The notes under the pieces were generated by a model that saw only the letters and a list, made by a program, of their open reading frames with translations, searched no databases and was not told the DNA's origin. The translations under genes and the position numbers were made by a program. A DNA stretch of 64,000 bases. Source: Ancylobacter dichloromethanicus (GTDB lineage: Bacteria > Pseudomonadota > Alphaproteobacteria > Rhizobiales > Xanthobacteraceae). The first letter of the stretch is position 1. Every line of letters starts with the position of its first letter. The stretch is from the NCBI RefSeq assembly GCF_018390645.1, contig NZ_JAHBGC010000020.1:356869-420868 (forward strand), read 5' to 3'. This document shows, piece after piece, positions 1 to 8,773 of the stretch.

Positions 1-657
1 GTAGACCCAGTGGAACGAGGTCAGCGCCGACACCGAGCGCAGGATCGAGGTCCACTGGAAGTAGTCGAGCGGACCGCCGATATGCTCGGAATCCGGCAGC
101 AGCACGTGGTATTTGACGTCGAGGATGCGGGCGGTGTTGTCCGCCCGCTCGACATACATGCCCACCCGCGAGAACCAGAAGGCGTCGTTGCGCAGCATGG
201 TGCGGTAGGCGGCGCCGTCGAAGCGGAGCGAGGTCTCCTTGACGAAGGACATGAAGCGCGCCAGTTCCTCGCGCGTCATGTTCTTGGTCGAGTGGCGCTT
301 CAGCTCCAGCCAGGAGGAGTTGATGGTCTCCCACATCTCCATGGTCAGCGCGGTGCGCACCGAGCGCGCATTGGTTCGGGCGATCTCGAAGCAGTTGCGG
401 ATCGAGGACGGGTTCTCCGGCGCGAAGGCCAGGAAATTGATGACGTTCTGTTCGGTCACCTCGTCGCCGTGGACGGCCTTGTAGGCCTCGGCGCAGCCGG
501 CGGTGAGCAGGGCCGAGCGCCACTCATTGGTGGACCCGCCATAGGCGGCGGGAAGCTGGGCGAGGCGCTGGGTCACGTCGAGGATGCGGGCGAGGCAGTC
601 CGCCCGCTCCATATAGCGGGCCAGCCAGTAGAGATTGTCGGCAGTACGAGAAAGCAT
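1..657 (-). CDS. alpha-E domain protein (DUF403), 3' end outside window
   Basis: The reading frame starts with ATG at 657 and stays open for 219 codons to the window edge, so the C-terminus is missing. It opens MLSRTADNLYWLARYMERAD and repeats the pattern later as SRVGMYVERADNTARILD, the internally repeated helical signature of the alpha-E (DUF403) family. Family members are about 310 residues, so around 90 residues lie outside. The family has no proven activity, but it is found beside circularly permuted ATP-grasp proteins and transglutaminase-like peptidases in predicted peptide-ligation clusters. The matching ATP-grasp gene lies at 1451-2872 on the same strand. Unusually, a LysE exporter gene sits between them. 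The family call is firm; the function is unknown. Confidence 0.88.
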   Translation of the reverse strand, partial: MLSRTADNLYWLARYMERADCLARILDVTQRLAQLPAAYGGSTNEWRSALLTAGCAEAYKAVHGDEVTEQNVINFLAFAPENPSSIRNCFEIARTNARSVRTALTMEMWETINSSWLELKRHSTKNMTREELARFMSFVKETSLRFDGAAYRTMLRNDAFWFSRVGMYVERADNTARILDVKYHVLLPDSEHIGGPLDYFQWTSILRSVSALTSFHWVY

Positions 658-669
658 GGGACCCGCGTT

Positions 670-1293
670 CTATTTGGCGTTGCGCCAGGCAAGCGTGGCG
701 ACGCCGGCCGCGATCAGGAGCGAACCGCCGACGCGGTTGATGGTGGCGATCAGGCGCGTGCTCTGCACCGCGCCGCGCAGGCGGCCGGCGAGCAGCGCGT
801 AGCCGAAGGCATTGGCGGCGGCGAGGGCGAGGAAGGTCGCCTCGAAGATCAGAAGCTGGGTCAGGAAGTCCCGACCGGGATCGAGGAATTGCGGTAGGAA
901 CGCCACGAAGAAGGTGATGCTCTTGGGGTTCAGCGCCGTGACCACCCAGGCATGCGCCATCATCCTCCAGGCCGAGCCGGCCGTGCGGGCCTCGCCGAAG
1001 CTGGCCTTGCCGCCGGCCCGCCAGAGCTTGATGCCGAGCCAGATGAGATAGGCGGCGCCGACCCATTTCAGCGCGGTGAACAGCGTCGCCGAGGTGGCGA
1101 GCAGGGCGCCGAGGCCGAGCATGGACAGCGTCATGGCGGTGAAGTCGCCCAGCGCCACGCCGAGGGCGACGGGCAGGGCGACCTTGCGCCCCTGGCCGAG
1201 CGCATAGGAGACGACGAGAAGTATGGTCGGCCCGGGTATCACCAGCAGGACCGCCGAGGCGGCGACGAAGGCCAGCCATGTTTCAATCGACAT
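670..1293 (-). CDS. LysE/RhtB family amino-acid exporter
   Basis: This 207-residue inner-membrane protein belongs to the LysE/RhtB family, which exports amino acids or similar small metabolites. It starts MSIETWLAFVAASAVLLVIPGP; the N-terminal IPGPT motif and the later ALNPKS motif are typical, and about five to six hydrophobic segments are visible. An ATG 15 bases upstream is possible, but GGGGAG lies correctly spaced before the one at 1293, so I chose that. It ends 12 bases before the alpha-E gene, which suggests co-transcription. Substrate cannot be inferred. Its position between the alpha-E and ATP-grasp genes raises the possibility that it exports their product, but simple insertion is as likely. 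Confidence 0.85.
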   Translation of the reverse strand: MSIETWLAFVAASAVLLVIPGPTILLVVSYALGQGRKVALPVALGVALGDFTAMTLSMLGLGALLATSATLFTALKWVGAAYLIWLGIKLWRAGGKASFGEARTAGSAWRMMAHAWVVTALNPKSITFFVAFLPQFLDPGRDFLTQLLIFEATFLALAAANAFGYALLAGRLRGAVQSTRLIATINRVGGSLLIAAGVATLAWRNAK

Positions 1294-1325
1294 CTGCGCT
1301 CCCCTCATTGCATTCCAGAGAGCAC

Positions 1326-1421
1326 CGTCATCCTGAGGTGCGAGCGAAGCGAGCCTCGAAGGATGCTCATCTGGGGCGATATCCTTCGAGGCCCGGCTGC
1401 GCCGGACACCTCAGGATGACG
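1326..1421. repeat. intergenic palindromic repeat, nested inverted arms
   Basis: Outer arms at 1326-1340 (cgtcatcctgaggtg) and 1407-1421 are perfect inverted copies. Inner arms at 1353-1364 (gcctcgaaggat) and 1381-1392 are also perfect. The element fills the space between the ATP-grasp and LysE genes. It resembles the short interspersed palindromes common between genes in Bradyrhizobium and Xanthobacteraceae. It may fold as a cruciform or as an RNA hairpin that ends or attenuates transcription from the ATP-grasp gene. Confidence 0.8.
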
Positions 1422-1450
1422 TGGTGTTTTCCGTCCCTAGAACGCCGAAC

Positions 1451-2872
1451 TCAGTTTTCCTCCAGCACCCAGGTGTCCTTGGTCCCGCCGCCCTGGCTGG
1501 AATTGACCACCAGCGAGCCGGCCTCCAGCGCCACCCGGGTCAGCCCGCCCGGCACGATGCGCACCCTGTCGGAGCCGGTGAGCACGAAGGGGCGCAGGTC
1601 GACATGGCGCGGCGCGATGCCTTCCTCGACGAAGGTCGGGCAGGTCGACAGCGCCAGCGTCGGCTGGGCGATGAAATTGTTGGGGTCCTGCTTCAGCTTG
1701 GCGCGGAACAGCTCGATCTGCGCCTTGTCGGCGCGCGGGCCGATGAGCATGCCGTAGCCGCCCGAGCCATGAACCTCCTTCACCACGAGATCGCCGAGAT
1801 GGTCGAGCACGTATTTCAGGTGGTCGGGCTCGCGGCAGCGCCAGGTCGGCACGTTCTTCAGCAGCGGCTCCTCGCCGAGATAGAAGCGGATGATGTCCGG
1901 CATGTAGCTGTAGACCGCCTTGTCGTCGGCGACGCCGGTGCCGACGGCGTTGGTCAGCGTGACATTGCCGGCATTGTAGGCGCTCATCAGCCCCGGCACG
2001 CCGAGCGCGCTGTCCGGCCGGAAGGTGAGGGGGTCGATGAAATCGTCGTCGAGCCGGCGATAGATGACGTCGACCCGGCGTGGCCCCTCGGTGGTGCGCA
2101 TGTAGACGACATCGTTGCGCACGAACAGGTCGCGGCCTTCGACCAGTTCGACGCCAAGCTTGTCGGCCAGGAAGGAGTGCTCGTAATAGGCCGAGTTGTA
2201 GATGCCGGGAGTGAGCACCACGACCGCCGGGTCGCTGTTGGGGCTGCCCGGGGCCAGCGATTTCAGCGTCGCCAGCAATTCGTCGGTGTAGTTCTCCACC
2301 GGGGCGACGCGGTTGTCGGCGAACAGCTCCGGGAAGAGCCGCATCATGATCTCGCGGTTCTCCAGCATGTAGGAGACGCCGGAGGGCGTGCGGGCATTGT
2401 CCTCCAGCACGTAGAAGGTGTCGGCATCCACCCGCACCACGTCGATGCCGGCGATGTGCACATAGAGGTCGTGCGGCACTTTCTGGCCGTTCATCTCCGG
2501 CCGGAAGGCGGGGTTCTGGTAGACGAGGTCTTCGGGAACCACGCCGGCCCTGAGGATTTCGCGGCGCGAATAGATATCCTTGAGGTACAGATTCAGCGCC
2601 CTGGTGCGCTGTTCCAGCCCCCGCGACAGCCGGCGCCATTCGCTGCCGGTGAGGATGCGCGGAATGATGTCGAAGGGGATCAGGCGCTCCTGGGCATCGC
2701 TGTCGCCATAGACGGCGAAGGTGATGCCGATGCGCCGGAAAATGAACTCGGCCTCCTTGCGCCTCATGTCCAGCACGTCCGGCGGAACGTTGCTCAACCA
2801 GCGGGAGAGAGTGGCGTAGGCGGAACGGATCGAGCCGTCCGCATTGGTCATTTCGTCGAAGGCGACGCTCAT
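1451..2872 (-). CDS. circularly permuted ATP-grasp protein (DUF404/DUF407 type)
   Basis: This 473-residue protein belongs to the circularly permuted ATP-grasp family, predicted ATP-dependent carboxylate-amine or peptide ligases. It begins MSVAFDEM, as family members do. The frame is open 41 codons further upstream, but that extension looks non-coding. Visible landmarks are RVDADTFYVLEDNARTPSG around residues 150-170 and VKEVHGSGGYGM around 355-365, which carries the ATP-grasp nucleotide-binding glycines. The C-terminus has SSQGGGTKDTWVL, also typical. Its usual partner, the alpha-E protein, is downstream on the same strand after a LysE gene and a palindrome. The natural product made by such pairs is not established. 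Confidence 0.9.
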   Translation of the reverse strand: MSVAFDEMTNADGSIRSAYATLSRWLSNVPPDVLDMRRKEAEFIFRRIGITFAVYGDSDAQERLIPFDIIPRILTGSEWRRLSRGLEQRTRALNLYLKDIYSRREILRAGVVPEDLVYQNPAFRPEMNGQKVPHDLYVHIAGIDVVRVDADTFYVLEDNARTPSGVSYMLENREIMMRLFPELFADNRVAPVENYTDELLATLKSLAPGSPNSDPAVVVLTPGIYNSAYYEHSFLADKLGVELVEGRDLFVRNDVVYMRTTEGPRRVDVIYRRLDDDFIDPLTFRPDSALGVPGLMSAYNAGNVTLTNAVGTGVADDKAVYSYMPDIIRFYLGEEPLLKNVPTWRCREPDHLKYVLDHLGDLVVKEVHGSGGYGMLIGPRADKAQIELFRAKLKQDPNNFIAQPTLALSTCPTFVEEGIAPRHVDLRPFVLTGSDRVRIVPGGLTRVALEAGSLVVNSSQGGGTKDTWVLEEN

Positions 2873-3076
2873 TGGTGCAAATCTACTCCCCAACTCCGCC
2901 AAGTTAGCTACAAAGCTCGTGCCAGCGGAAGGGGAGGAACACTCCCCATGGCGATAATTGCGAGTTTGCGCACCGTTTGCCCATTTGGCGGGCAATGTGC
3001 CCTCACTTGCGGCGGATGGTGCGGTGAATTGCGGCGGAGAGCAGCTTTAGGCCCGCCGTCGAGGGAGGAGAATCGG

Positions 3077-3823
3077 ATGTCGACCTTGGCAGGGCCGGTG
3101 ACGGCGGCGGTATTGGTCATCGGCGACGAGATACTTTCGGGGCGTACCAAGGACCGCAACATCGGCTATATCGCCGAGTACCTGACCGCCATCGGCGTCG
3201 ATGTGCGCGAGGTGAGGGTGGTGCCGGACATCGAGGAAGAGATCGTCGCCGCCGTCAACGCGCTGCGCGTCCGCTACAGCTACGTGTTCACCACCGGCGG
3301 CATCGGGCCGACCCATGACGACATCACCGCCGATTCGGTGGCGAAGGCGTTCGGGGTGGCGATCGACGTCGATCCCCGCGCCCGCGCCATGCTGCTCGAA
3401 TACATCAAGCCCGAGGACCTCAACGAGGCGCGCCTGCGCATGGCGCGCATCCCGGCCGGCGCCGAATTGGTGCCGAACCCGGTGTCGAGGGCGCCCGGAT
3501 TCTGGATCGGCAACGTCATCGTCATGGCCGGCGTGCCGACCATCATGCAGGCGATGCTGGACCAGGTGGCGCCGAAGCTACAGACCGGCGTGCGCATGCT
3601 GTCCGAGACGGTGCGGGCGGATGCGCGCGAAGGCGATGTCGGCGGCCCGCTCGGCGCCATCGCCCAGGTCAACCCCGAGGTGAGCATCGGCAGCTATCCC
3701 TTCATGGCCGACGATGGACGACCGAACACCAACCTCGTGGTGCGCGGCCGCGACCCGGCGAAGGTGGCGGCGGCGGTGGCGCAGGTGCGGGCGATGGTCG
3801 AGGGACTGCGCAAGCCGGGCTGA
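3077..3823 (+). CDS. CinA-like molybdopterin-binding domain protein
   Basis: This 248-residue protein is the MoCF-biosynthesis-type domain seen alone in short CinA-like proteins (competence/damage-inducible protein A family). It starts MSTLAGPVTAAVLVIGDEILSGRT, and the motif TTGGIGPTHDDIT at residues 72-84 is the conserved glycine-rich loop. The start has a strong GGGAGGAG ribosome site. The frame runs far upstream without a stop, but that part overlaps the ATP-grasp gene on the other strand and is not coding. The C-terminal pyrazinamidase/NMN-deamidase domain of full CinA is absent, so the protein may not deamidate NMN. Its role is unclear; nucleotide or cofactor binding is expected. Confidence 0.88.
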   Translation: MSTLAGPVTAAVLVIGDEILSGRTKDRNIGYIAEYLTAIGVDVREVRVVPDIEEEIVAAVNALRVRYSYVFTTGGIGPTHDDITADSVAKAFGVAIDVDPRARAMLLEYIKPEDLNEARLRMARIPAGAELVPNPVSRAPGFWIGNVIVMAGVPTIMQAMLDQVAPKLQTGVRMLSETVRADAREGDVGGPLGAIAQVNPEVSIGSYPFMADDGRPNTNLVVRGRDPAKVAAAVAQVRAMVEGLRKPG

Positions 3824-3971
3824 ACCGGCGGGCTGACGCTGCGGCTTGAACCTTATGGTCCGCTTTTTCCCGTGCGAAGCCGGCAATTTCCGCCCGGCGG
3901 CACTGGAGAAGGCGGTGCGCTGCCGCTAATGATCTGGGCGACGTTCTGCCAGCCGACCGGGATCCACCTCG

Positions 3972-4478
3972 ATGTCCGACGACCGCCAGAAGAAGGCCTT
4001 TCCGGTCTCCTGGGACCAGTTCCACCGTGATGCGCGCGCCCTTGCCTGGCGGCTGGCTGGCGCCGGCCCGTTCGAGGGCATCGTCTGCATCACCCGTGGC
4101 GGGCTGGTGCCGGCCGCCATCGTGGCGCGCGAACTCGGCCTGCGGATGATCGAGACGGTGTGCATCGCCAGCTATCACGACTATACCCAGCAGGGCGAGA
4201 TGCAGGTGCTGAAACCCATTTCCGGGGCGGTGACGGCGGCGGTCGGCGAGGGCGGCCGGGGGCTGCTGGTGGTCGACGATCTGGTCGATACCGGCAAGAC
4301 GGCGCGTCTGGTGCGCGATATGCTGCCGGCCGCCCATTTCGCCACGGTCTACGCCAAGCCGCTCGGCCGGCCGCTGATCGACACCTTCATCACCGAGGTG
4401 AGCCAGGATACGTGGATTTATTTCCCGTGGGATATGGGGCTGAGCTTCCAGCCGCCGATCCGCGACGGGGCAGCGTGA
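3972..4478 (+). CDS. gpt: xanthine(-guanine) phosphoribosyltransferase
   Basis: This 168-residue cytosolic enzyme should salvage xanthine or guanine by transfer of phosphoribose from PRPP. It carries the conserved [10 protein letters not shown] segment at 39-48 and the PRPP-binding loop [12 protein letters not shown] at 100-111. The sequence IYFPWDMG near the C-terminus is typical of Gpt. Length matches the enterobacterial enzyme (about 152) with a short N-terminal extension. The next gene follows after 9 bases, suggesting a shared transcript. Confidence 0.93.
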   Translation: MSDDRQKKAFPVSWDQFHRDARALAWRLAGAGPFEGIVCITRGGLVPAAIVARELGLRMIETVCIASYHDYTQQGEMQVLKPISGAVTAAVGEGGRGLLVVDDLVDTGKTARLVRDMLPAAHFATVYAKPLGRPLIDTFITEVSQDTWIYFPWDMGLSFQPPIRDGAA

Positions 4479-4487
4479 GGACGACAC

Positions 4488-4877
4488 ATGGCCGGCAGCC
4501 ACAATGACGACGAGACCGACGACGCCTATGACGCCGCCTTCGACCAGCACCGCGCGGCGCTCTACGACATGCTCATGGACTATGCCGACACGCATGAGCT
4601 GAGCGACAGCTTCATGGCGGTGCTGGCTTCCGATATCGGCCTGTCGCTGCGCATGGTCGCCTATGCGGCGGAGACCGAGAAGCCGTCGGTCGGCGGGCTG
4701 CGGCTCGACCTCGACCGCTATGCCCGCGAATTGGGCGACAGCGTGCGCGACGCCAAGAAATACGCCGCCGAGTTCATCGCCGAGGCCAAGGCCGCCCAGG
4801 AGGCCGACGAGGAAGAGGACGACGACGAGGACGAGGATGGGGCCGCAGAGGGCGAGCCGAAGGCCCAGCCCTCCTGA
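4488..4877 (+). CDS. hypothetical protein with acidic tail
   Basis: This predicted soluble protein of 129 residues has no signal peptide or membrane segment. The N-terminal two thirds look helical (residues 20-100, including HRAALYDMLMDYADTHELSD). The C-terminus after residue 100 is a run of Glu and Asp (EEDDDEDEDG), so the protein is very acidic. It follows gpt by 9 bases and probably shares its transcript. I do not recognise a named family beyond similarity to short uncharacterised alphaproteobacterial proteins. Codon use and spacing support a real gene. Confidence 0.72.
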   Translation: MAGSHNDDETDDAYDAAFDQHRAALYDMLMDYADTHELSDSFMAVLASDIGLSLRMVAYAAETEKPSVGGLRLDLDRYARELGDSVRDAKKYAAEFIAEAKAAQEADEEEDDDEDEDGAAEGEPKAQPS

Positions 4878-4965
4878 ACGCGGATGCCGGGAGGTCGCTC
4901 GCCTTTCGGCTTCCCCTGCGCTATGCCGGGCTGCGGTAAACAGCGCCGCTTAGGGAACCCTACCG

Positions 4966-5376
4966 ATGACCCCCGCGATCATCTCCGGCATTCTGCTTTC
5001 GCCGATCACGGCCTTCGTCGCGCGTTTCCTGCTCGTCTTCATGTTCCTCGGCAGCGCCATCAGCAAGATCGTCGACTTTGCCGGCGCCGAGGCCGAGATG
5101 GCCCATTTCGGCCTCAGCCCGCCCTGGCTGTTCGCCGTGGCGACCGTCGTCACCCAGGCGGTTGGCGGGGTGCTGATCCTGCTGAACCGGGCGGCCTGGC
5201 TGGGGGCCGGGGCGCTGGGCATCTTCACGCTGCTGACCATCCCCATCGCGCACCATTTCTGGAACATGGAAGGTCCGATGGCGCAGTTCGAATTCTATGT
5301 GGCGGTCGAGCATCTCTCGGTGCTCGGCGGCATGTTGCTGGTCGCCATCCTGGCCGAGCGCACGCGCGCGGCCTGA
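4966..5376 (+). CDS. DoxX family membrane protein
   Basis: This 136-residue inner-membrane protein has four hydrophobic segments. It has the DoxX-like first helix [20 protein letters not shown] and the later IAHHFWNM segment that DoxX members share. DoxX proteins are implicated in quinone-linked or thiol redox functions, but most, including this one, have no assigned substrate. It lies 26 bases before fhs and probably shares its transcript, though no functional link is evident. Confidence 0.85.
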   Translation: MTPAIISGILLSPITAFVARFLLVFMFLGSAISKIVDFAGAEAEMAHFGLSPPWLFAVATVVTQAVGGVLILLNRAAWLGAGALGIFTLLTIPIAHHFWNMEGPMAQFEFYVAVEHLSVLGGMLLVAILAERTRAA

Positions 5377-5402
5377 CGGCGGAACGTCTTACGGGAGCCT
5401 TC

Positions 5403-7097
5403 ATGAACACCGCGGCGCGCACCATCGATCCCACCAGCGACGCGGCCATCGCCGCCTCGGTGACGCCGCGCCCGATCGAGGAGATCGGCGACCGGCTCGG
5501 CGTGCCGGCCGCCGCGCTCTATCGCTACGGTCCCGACAAGGCGAAGATCGCGCTCGATTTCGCCCGCAAGGCCGAGGCGAAGGCGGATGGCCGGCTGATC
5601 CTCGTCACCGCGATCAACCCGACCCCGGCGGGCGAGGGCAAGACCACCACCACCATCGGCCTCGGCGACGCGCTGGCCCGCGCCGGCAAACGCGTCGCCA
5701 TCGCGCTGCGCGAGCCGAGCCTGGGCCCGGTGTTCGGCTCCAAGGGCGGCGCGACCGGCGGCGGCCATGCCCAGATCGTGCCGATGCAGGACATCAACCT
5801 GCATTTCACCGGCGATTTCCACGCCATCAGCGCCGCGCACAACCTGCTCGCCGCCACCATCGACAACCACATCTACTGGGGCAACGCGCTCGACATCGAC
5901 ACCCGCCGCATCAACTGGCGGCGCGTGGTCGACCTCAACGACCGCGCGCTGCGCAGCGTGGTGGTGGGTCTCGGCGGGCCGGGCAACGGCTTCCCCCGCG
6001 AGGACGGCTTCGACATCACGGTGGCGAGCGAGGTGATGGCGATCTTCTGCCTCGCCCGCTCGCTGGAGGACCTGGAAGAGCGGCTTGGTCGCATGGTGGT
6101 GGCGCAGAACCGCGCCCGCCAGCCGATCACCGCCGGCCAGCTCAAGGTGACGGGGGCGATGACGGCGCTGTTGCGCGACGCCTTCCAGCCCAATCTGGTG
6201 CAGACGCTGGAGGCGACCCCGGCGGTGGTGCATGGCGGGCCGTTCGCCAACATCGCCCATGGCTGCAATTCGGTGATGGCGACCCGCACCGCGCTCGGCC
6301 TCGCCGACTACGTGGTGACGGAGGCCGGCTTCGGCGCCGATCTCGGGGCGGAGAAGTTCCTCGACATCAAGTGCCGGCAGGCCGGGCTGACGCCCTCCGT
6401 GGTCGTCATCGTCGCCACGGTGCGGGCGCTCAAGATGCATGGCGGCGTGGCGCAGAAGGACCTCGGGGCGGAGAATGTCGCCGCCGTTTCCGCCGGCACT
6501 TCCAATCTCGTGCGGCACATCGAGAACATGAAGGCGTTCGGCCTGCCGGCGGTGGTGGCGATCAACCGCTTCACCGGCGACACGGCCGCCGAGATCGACG
6601 CGATCAGGGCCGCCTGCGCGGCGGTCGGCGCCAGCGTGCATCTGTGCTCGCACTGGGCGGACGGTTCGGCCGGGGCCGTCGGGCTGGCCGAGGAGGTGGC
6701 GGCGCTCGCCGCCGGCCCGTCGGCGTTCCGCCCGCTCTATGCCAGCGAGTTGCCGCTTCTCGCGAAGATCGAGGCCATCGCCACCCGCATCTACCGCGCC
6801 GGCGCGGTGGCGGTCGAGCCGGGCGCGCTGCGCAAGCTTGGCGAGTTCGAGGCGCAGGGCCATGGCGACCTGCCGATCTGCATGGCCAAGACCCAGTACA
6901 GTTTCTCCGCCGACCCGACCCGGCGCGGCGCGCCGGAAGGCTTCGTGCTGCCGGTGCGCGATGTGCGGCTCTCGGCCGGCGCCGGCTTCGTGGTGGCGCT
7001 GTGCGGCGACGTGATGACCATGCCGGGCCTGCCCTCGCGCCCGGCGGCGGAAGACATCTTCGTCGACGAGACCGGCTTCATCGGCGGTGTGTTCTGA
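5403..7097 (+). CDS. fhs: formate--tetrahydrofolate ligase
   Basis: This 564-residue cytosolic enzyme makes 10-formyl-tetrahydrofolate from formate, THF and ATP, feeding one-carbon units into purine and serine synthesis. The P-loop [11 protein letters not shown] at 72-82 is typical, as are [13 protein letters not shown] and the segments [15 protein letters not shown] and MHGG. Length matches the family (about 555-560). I chose the ATG at 5403, preceded by GGGAGCC, over longer upstream extensions. In methylotrophic alphaproteobacteria, Fhs also links formate to serine-cycle assimilation; the PQQ dehydrogenase at 57.4 kb makes that plausible but does not prove it. tRNA-Leu follows 31 bases later. 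Confidence 0.97.
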   Translation: MNTAARTIDPTSDAAIAASVTPRPIEEIGDRLGVPAAALYRYGPDKAKIALDFARKAEAKADGRLILVTAINPTPAGEGKTTTTIGLGDALARAGKRVAIALREPSLGPVFGSKGGATGGGHAQIVPMQDINLHFTGDFHAISAAHNLLAATIDNHIYWGNALDIDTRRINWRRVVDLNDRALRSVVVGLGGPGNGFPREDGFDITVASEVMAIFCLARSLEDLEERLGRMVVAQNRARQPITAGQLKVTGAMTALLRDAFQPNLVQTLEATPAVVHGGPFANIAHGCNSVMATRTALGLADYVVTEAGFGADLGAEKFLDIKCRQAGLTPSVVVIVATVRALKMHGGVAQKDLGAENVAAVSAGTSNLVRHIENMKAFGLPAVVAINRFTGDTAAEIDAIRAACAAVGASVHLCSHWADGSAGAVGLAEEVAALAAGPSAFRPLYASELPLLAKIEAIATRIYRAGAVAVEPGALRKLGEFEAQGHGDLPICMAKTQYSFSADPTRRGAPEGFVLPVRDVRLSAGAGFVVALCGDVMTMPGLPSRPAAEDIFVDETGFIGGVF

Positions 7098-7128
7098 CGG
7101 CAGCGAACGCCACCGCTGCACGGCACCC

Positions 7129-7214
7129 GCGGGCGTGGCGAAACTGGTAGACGCAACGGACTTAAAATCCGTTTCTCTCTGAGAGTGCCGGTTCGAACCC
7201 GGCCGCCCGCACCA
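7129..7214 (+). tRNA. tRNA-Leu (anticodon UAA)
   Basis: The acceptor stem GCGGGCG (7129-7135) pairs with CGCCCGC (7204-7210), followed by discriminator A and an encoded CCA (7212-7214). The anticodon stem acgga/tccgt encloses the loop cttaaaa, giving anticodon TAA at 7163-7165, so it reads UUA. A long variable arm (ctctctgagag region) makes it a class II tRNA, as leucine tRNAs are. The T-arm GGTTCGAACCC is intact. No integrase or duplicated 3' end nearby suggests use as an attachment site. Confidence 0.97.
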
Positions 7215-7310
7215 TCTTCTTCTTTCCGCACGGGCGGGAGGGGCGCGGCAGGCGTCCCATCCCGTTGGTGGTCCGACCGGCGGCCAGCCGGCTCGGGTGT
7301 GCCGGCCCGT

Positions 7311-7787
7311 TCAGTCGACCAGTTCGATCCTGTGCTCATAGTGGCCGGCATCCCGGCGCGTCGTGGTCATCTGTCCGCGCGCGCCGATGAACCGGCCGGT
7401 GCCGCCGACAATGGCCCGCACCTGCGGCGCGTCCACCACCATCTCGCCGGCGCCGACCGCGTAGACCGAGCGTCCGGCGATGACCAGCGTATTGGCGTCG
7501 CCGAAATCCAGCACGATGTCGGCGAGGCGGTCGAAGAATTTGTCGCCGGCGCCATCGGGCACACCCACCGTGGTGATGAGGCCGTTCATGGTGCCTTTCT
7601 TGCCATCCGGGGTGGTGAAGCCGGCTTCGAAGGCCAGCATGTCGCCATGCGAGGCGCCTTCCTTGCCGAGGTCGATATGGACCAGTTCCGGCTTGTCCTG
7701 GGTGACGCTGAAGGTCTCGCCGGCCTGTGCGGCGGGGGTGAGCAGAAAGGCACAGAGAAGGCCCGCGAGCGGGGTGAGGGTTTTCAT
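7311..7787 (-). CDS. secreted protein, allene-oxide-cyclase/dirigent-like barrel
   Basis: The 158-residue product starts MKTLTPLAGLLCAFLLTPAAQA, a clear Sec signal peptide with cleavage after AQA (about residue 22). The mature part is beta-rich. Its C-terminal half, with VDAPQVRAIVGGTGRFIGARGQ, resembles the allene oxide cyclase/dirigent barrel, where a conserved GTGxFxGARG segment forms the core. Bacterial members have no defined reaction. The frame is open upstream, but the ATG at 7787 places the signal peptide at the N-terminus. It appears monocistronic, in a pocket between tRNA-Leu and the GntR gene. Confidence 0.75.
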   Translation of the reverse strand: MKTLTPLAGLLCAFLLTPAAQAGETFSVTQDKPELVHIDLGKEGASHGDMLAFEAGFTTPDGKKGTMNGLITTVGVPDGAGDKFFDRLADIVLDFGDANTLVIAGRSVYAVGAGEMVVDAPQVRAIVGGTGRFIGARGQMTTTRRDAGHYEHRIELVD

Positions 7788-7933
7788 GTGGCGCGTCCTG
7801 ATGGCTGGAAGGTGCCCGTACGGGAGCACGATAGCTCCACCTATCGCGGTACCAATCACGCCGTGCAGCCGCAAAGGCTATTTTTGGACGCATTTTCCGG
7901 CCGGGCGCGCGGGTTCGGCCGCGTCGGCGCCGG

Positions 7934-8662
7934 TCAGAGGCCGCCGAGTATCGTGTCGGCGAGCCCGGCCACGGTGGCGACATGGGCGCGGCTGGCCTCA
8001 TAGGCGGCGTCGCCGTCGCGGCGGCGGATGGCCTCGTGCACGCGGCGCATCTCGCCGATCGCCTGGGCGTGGCGCCCCGGCGTGGCGATGGTCATGCCGC
8101 GCAGATGGTTGATGCGGGCGTTGAGCGAGCGCACCACGTCCCACGCCACGCGCTTTCCGGCGGCGCGGAACAGGATTTCGTAGAATTCGGTCGTCGCCTT
8201 GAGCACGCCGCGCGGGCTGCCGGCCTTGAACGCGGCGTCGATGGTGTCGATGGCGGCGCCGAGTTCGGCGATGGCGGCGGCATCGGCCTCGACCGCGCAG
8301 GCCCGCGCCGCCTCGCTCTCCAGCAGCCCGCGGATTTCATAGATCTGCGCCGCCTGCGAGGGGTCGGGCCGCGCCACCGCCGGGCCCTGGTTGGGAATGG
8401 TCTCGACCAGCCCCTCGGCCTCCAGATGCCGCAGCACCTCGCGCACGACGGACCGGCTGACGCCGAGCCGCTCGCACAGGGTGCGCTCCACCAGCCGCTC
8501 GCCGGGCTTGAAGCGGAAATCGAGAATGGCGTCGCGCATCTTCTCCAGCGTCAGGCCGCGCAGCGTGACCGACTGGCGCTCCACCTTCATGCCGTCCGCA
8601 CCGGGCAGTTCGGCGCCTTCCGGCGCATCCGTCCGCATGGTCATCCCCGCCGTTGCGCCCAT
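7934..8662 (-). CDS. GntR family regulator, FCD subfamily
   Basis: This 242-residue DNA-binding protein has a winged helix with TLCERLGVSRSVVREVLRHL near residues 62-81. An FCD ligand-binding domain follows, with EIRGLLESEAA at its start and conserved His positions such as VHEAIRRRDGDAA near the end. FCD proteins usually bind a metal ion and a carboxylate ligand and repress nearby catabolic genes. The start at 8662 has a GAGGGG ribosome site; a later ATG at 8644 is also possible. It is transcribed away from the catabolic gene run that begins at 8774, and a perfect palindrome lies between them, so it is the likely local regulator. Confidence 0.9.
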   Translation of the reverse strand: MGATAGMTMRTDAPEGAELPGADGMKVERQSVTLRGLTLEKMRDAILDFRFKPGERLVERTLCERLGVSRSVVREVLRHLEAEGLVETIPNQGPAVARPDPSQAAQIYEIRGLLESEAARACAVEADAAAIAELGAAIDTIDAAFKAGSPRGVLKATTEFYEILFRAAGKRVAWDVVRSLNARINHLRGMTIATPGRHAQAIGEMRRVHEAIRRRDGDAAYEASRAHVATVAGLADTILGGL

Positions 8663-8707
8663 CCGCGCCCCTCGCTTCCTTGTCGCCCGACCCCGTGGCG
8701 AACGCAA

Positions 8708-8735
8708 TTGACTCGACTGTCTTATGGTATACCAT
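8708..8735 (+). promoter_or_regulatory. candidate promoter with overlapping GntR operator palindrome
   Basis: The perfect 12-base palindrome atggtataccat at 8724-8735 contains TGGT-ACCA half-sites like those of FCD-type GntR operators. A candidate -35 box ttgact (8708-8713) and -10 box taccat (8730-8735) are spaced 16 bases apart in the direction of the DUF1185 gene, whose ATG is at 8774. The palindrome covers the -10, a layout that suits repression. The site also sits 61 bases upstream of the GntR start, so autoregulation is possible. Confidence 0.6.
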
Positions 8736-8773
8736 CTTACGAACAAGCTTCATACACCTGCCGGACGCTGGAC

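Noticed and set aside
1421-3076. Long upstream extension of the CinA-like frame
   Set aside because: It overlaps the ATP-grasp gene on the other strand and shows no recognisable protein; the start at 3077 has a strong ribosome site.
7129-7214. tRNA-Leu as attachment site of an integrated element
   Set aside because: No integrase, no duplicated tRNA 3' end and no change in gene style were seen downstream.
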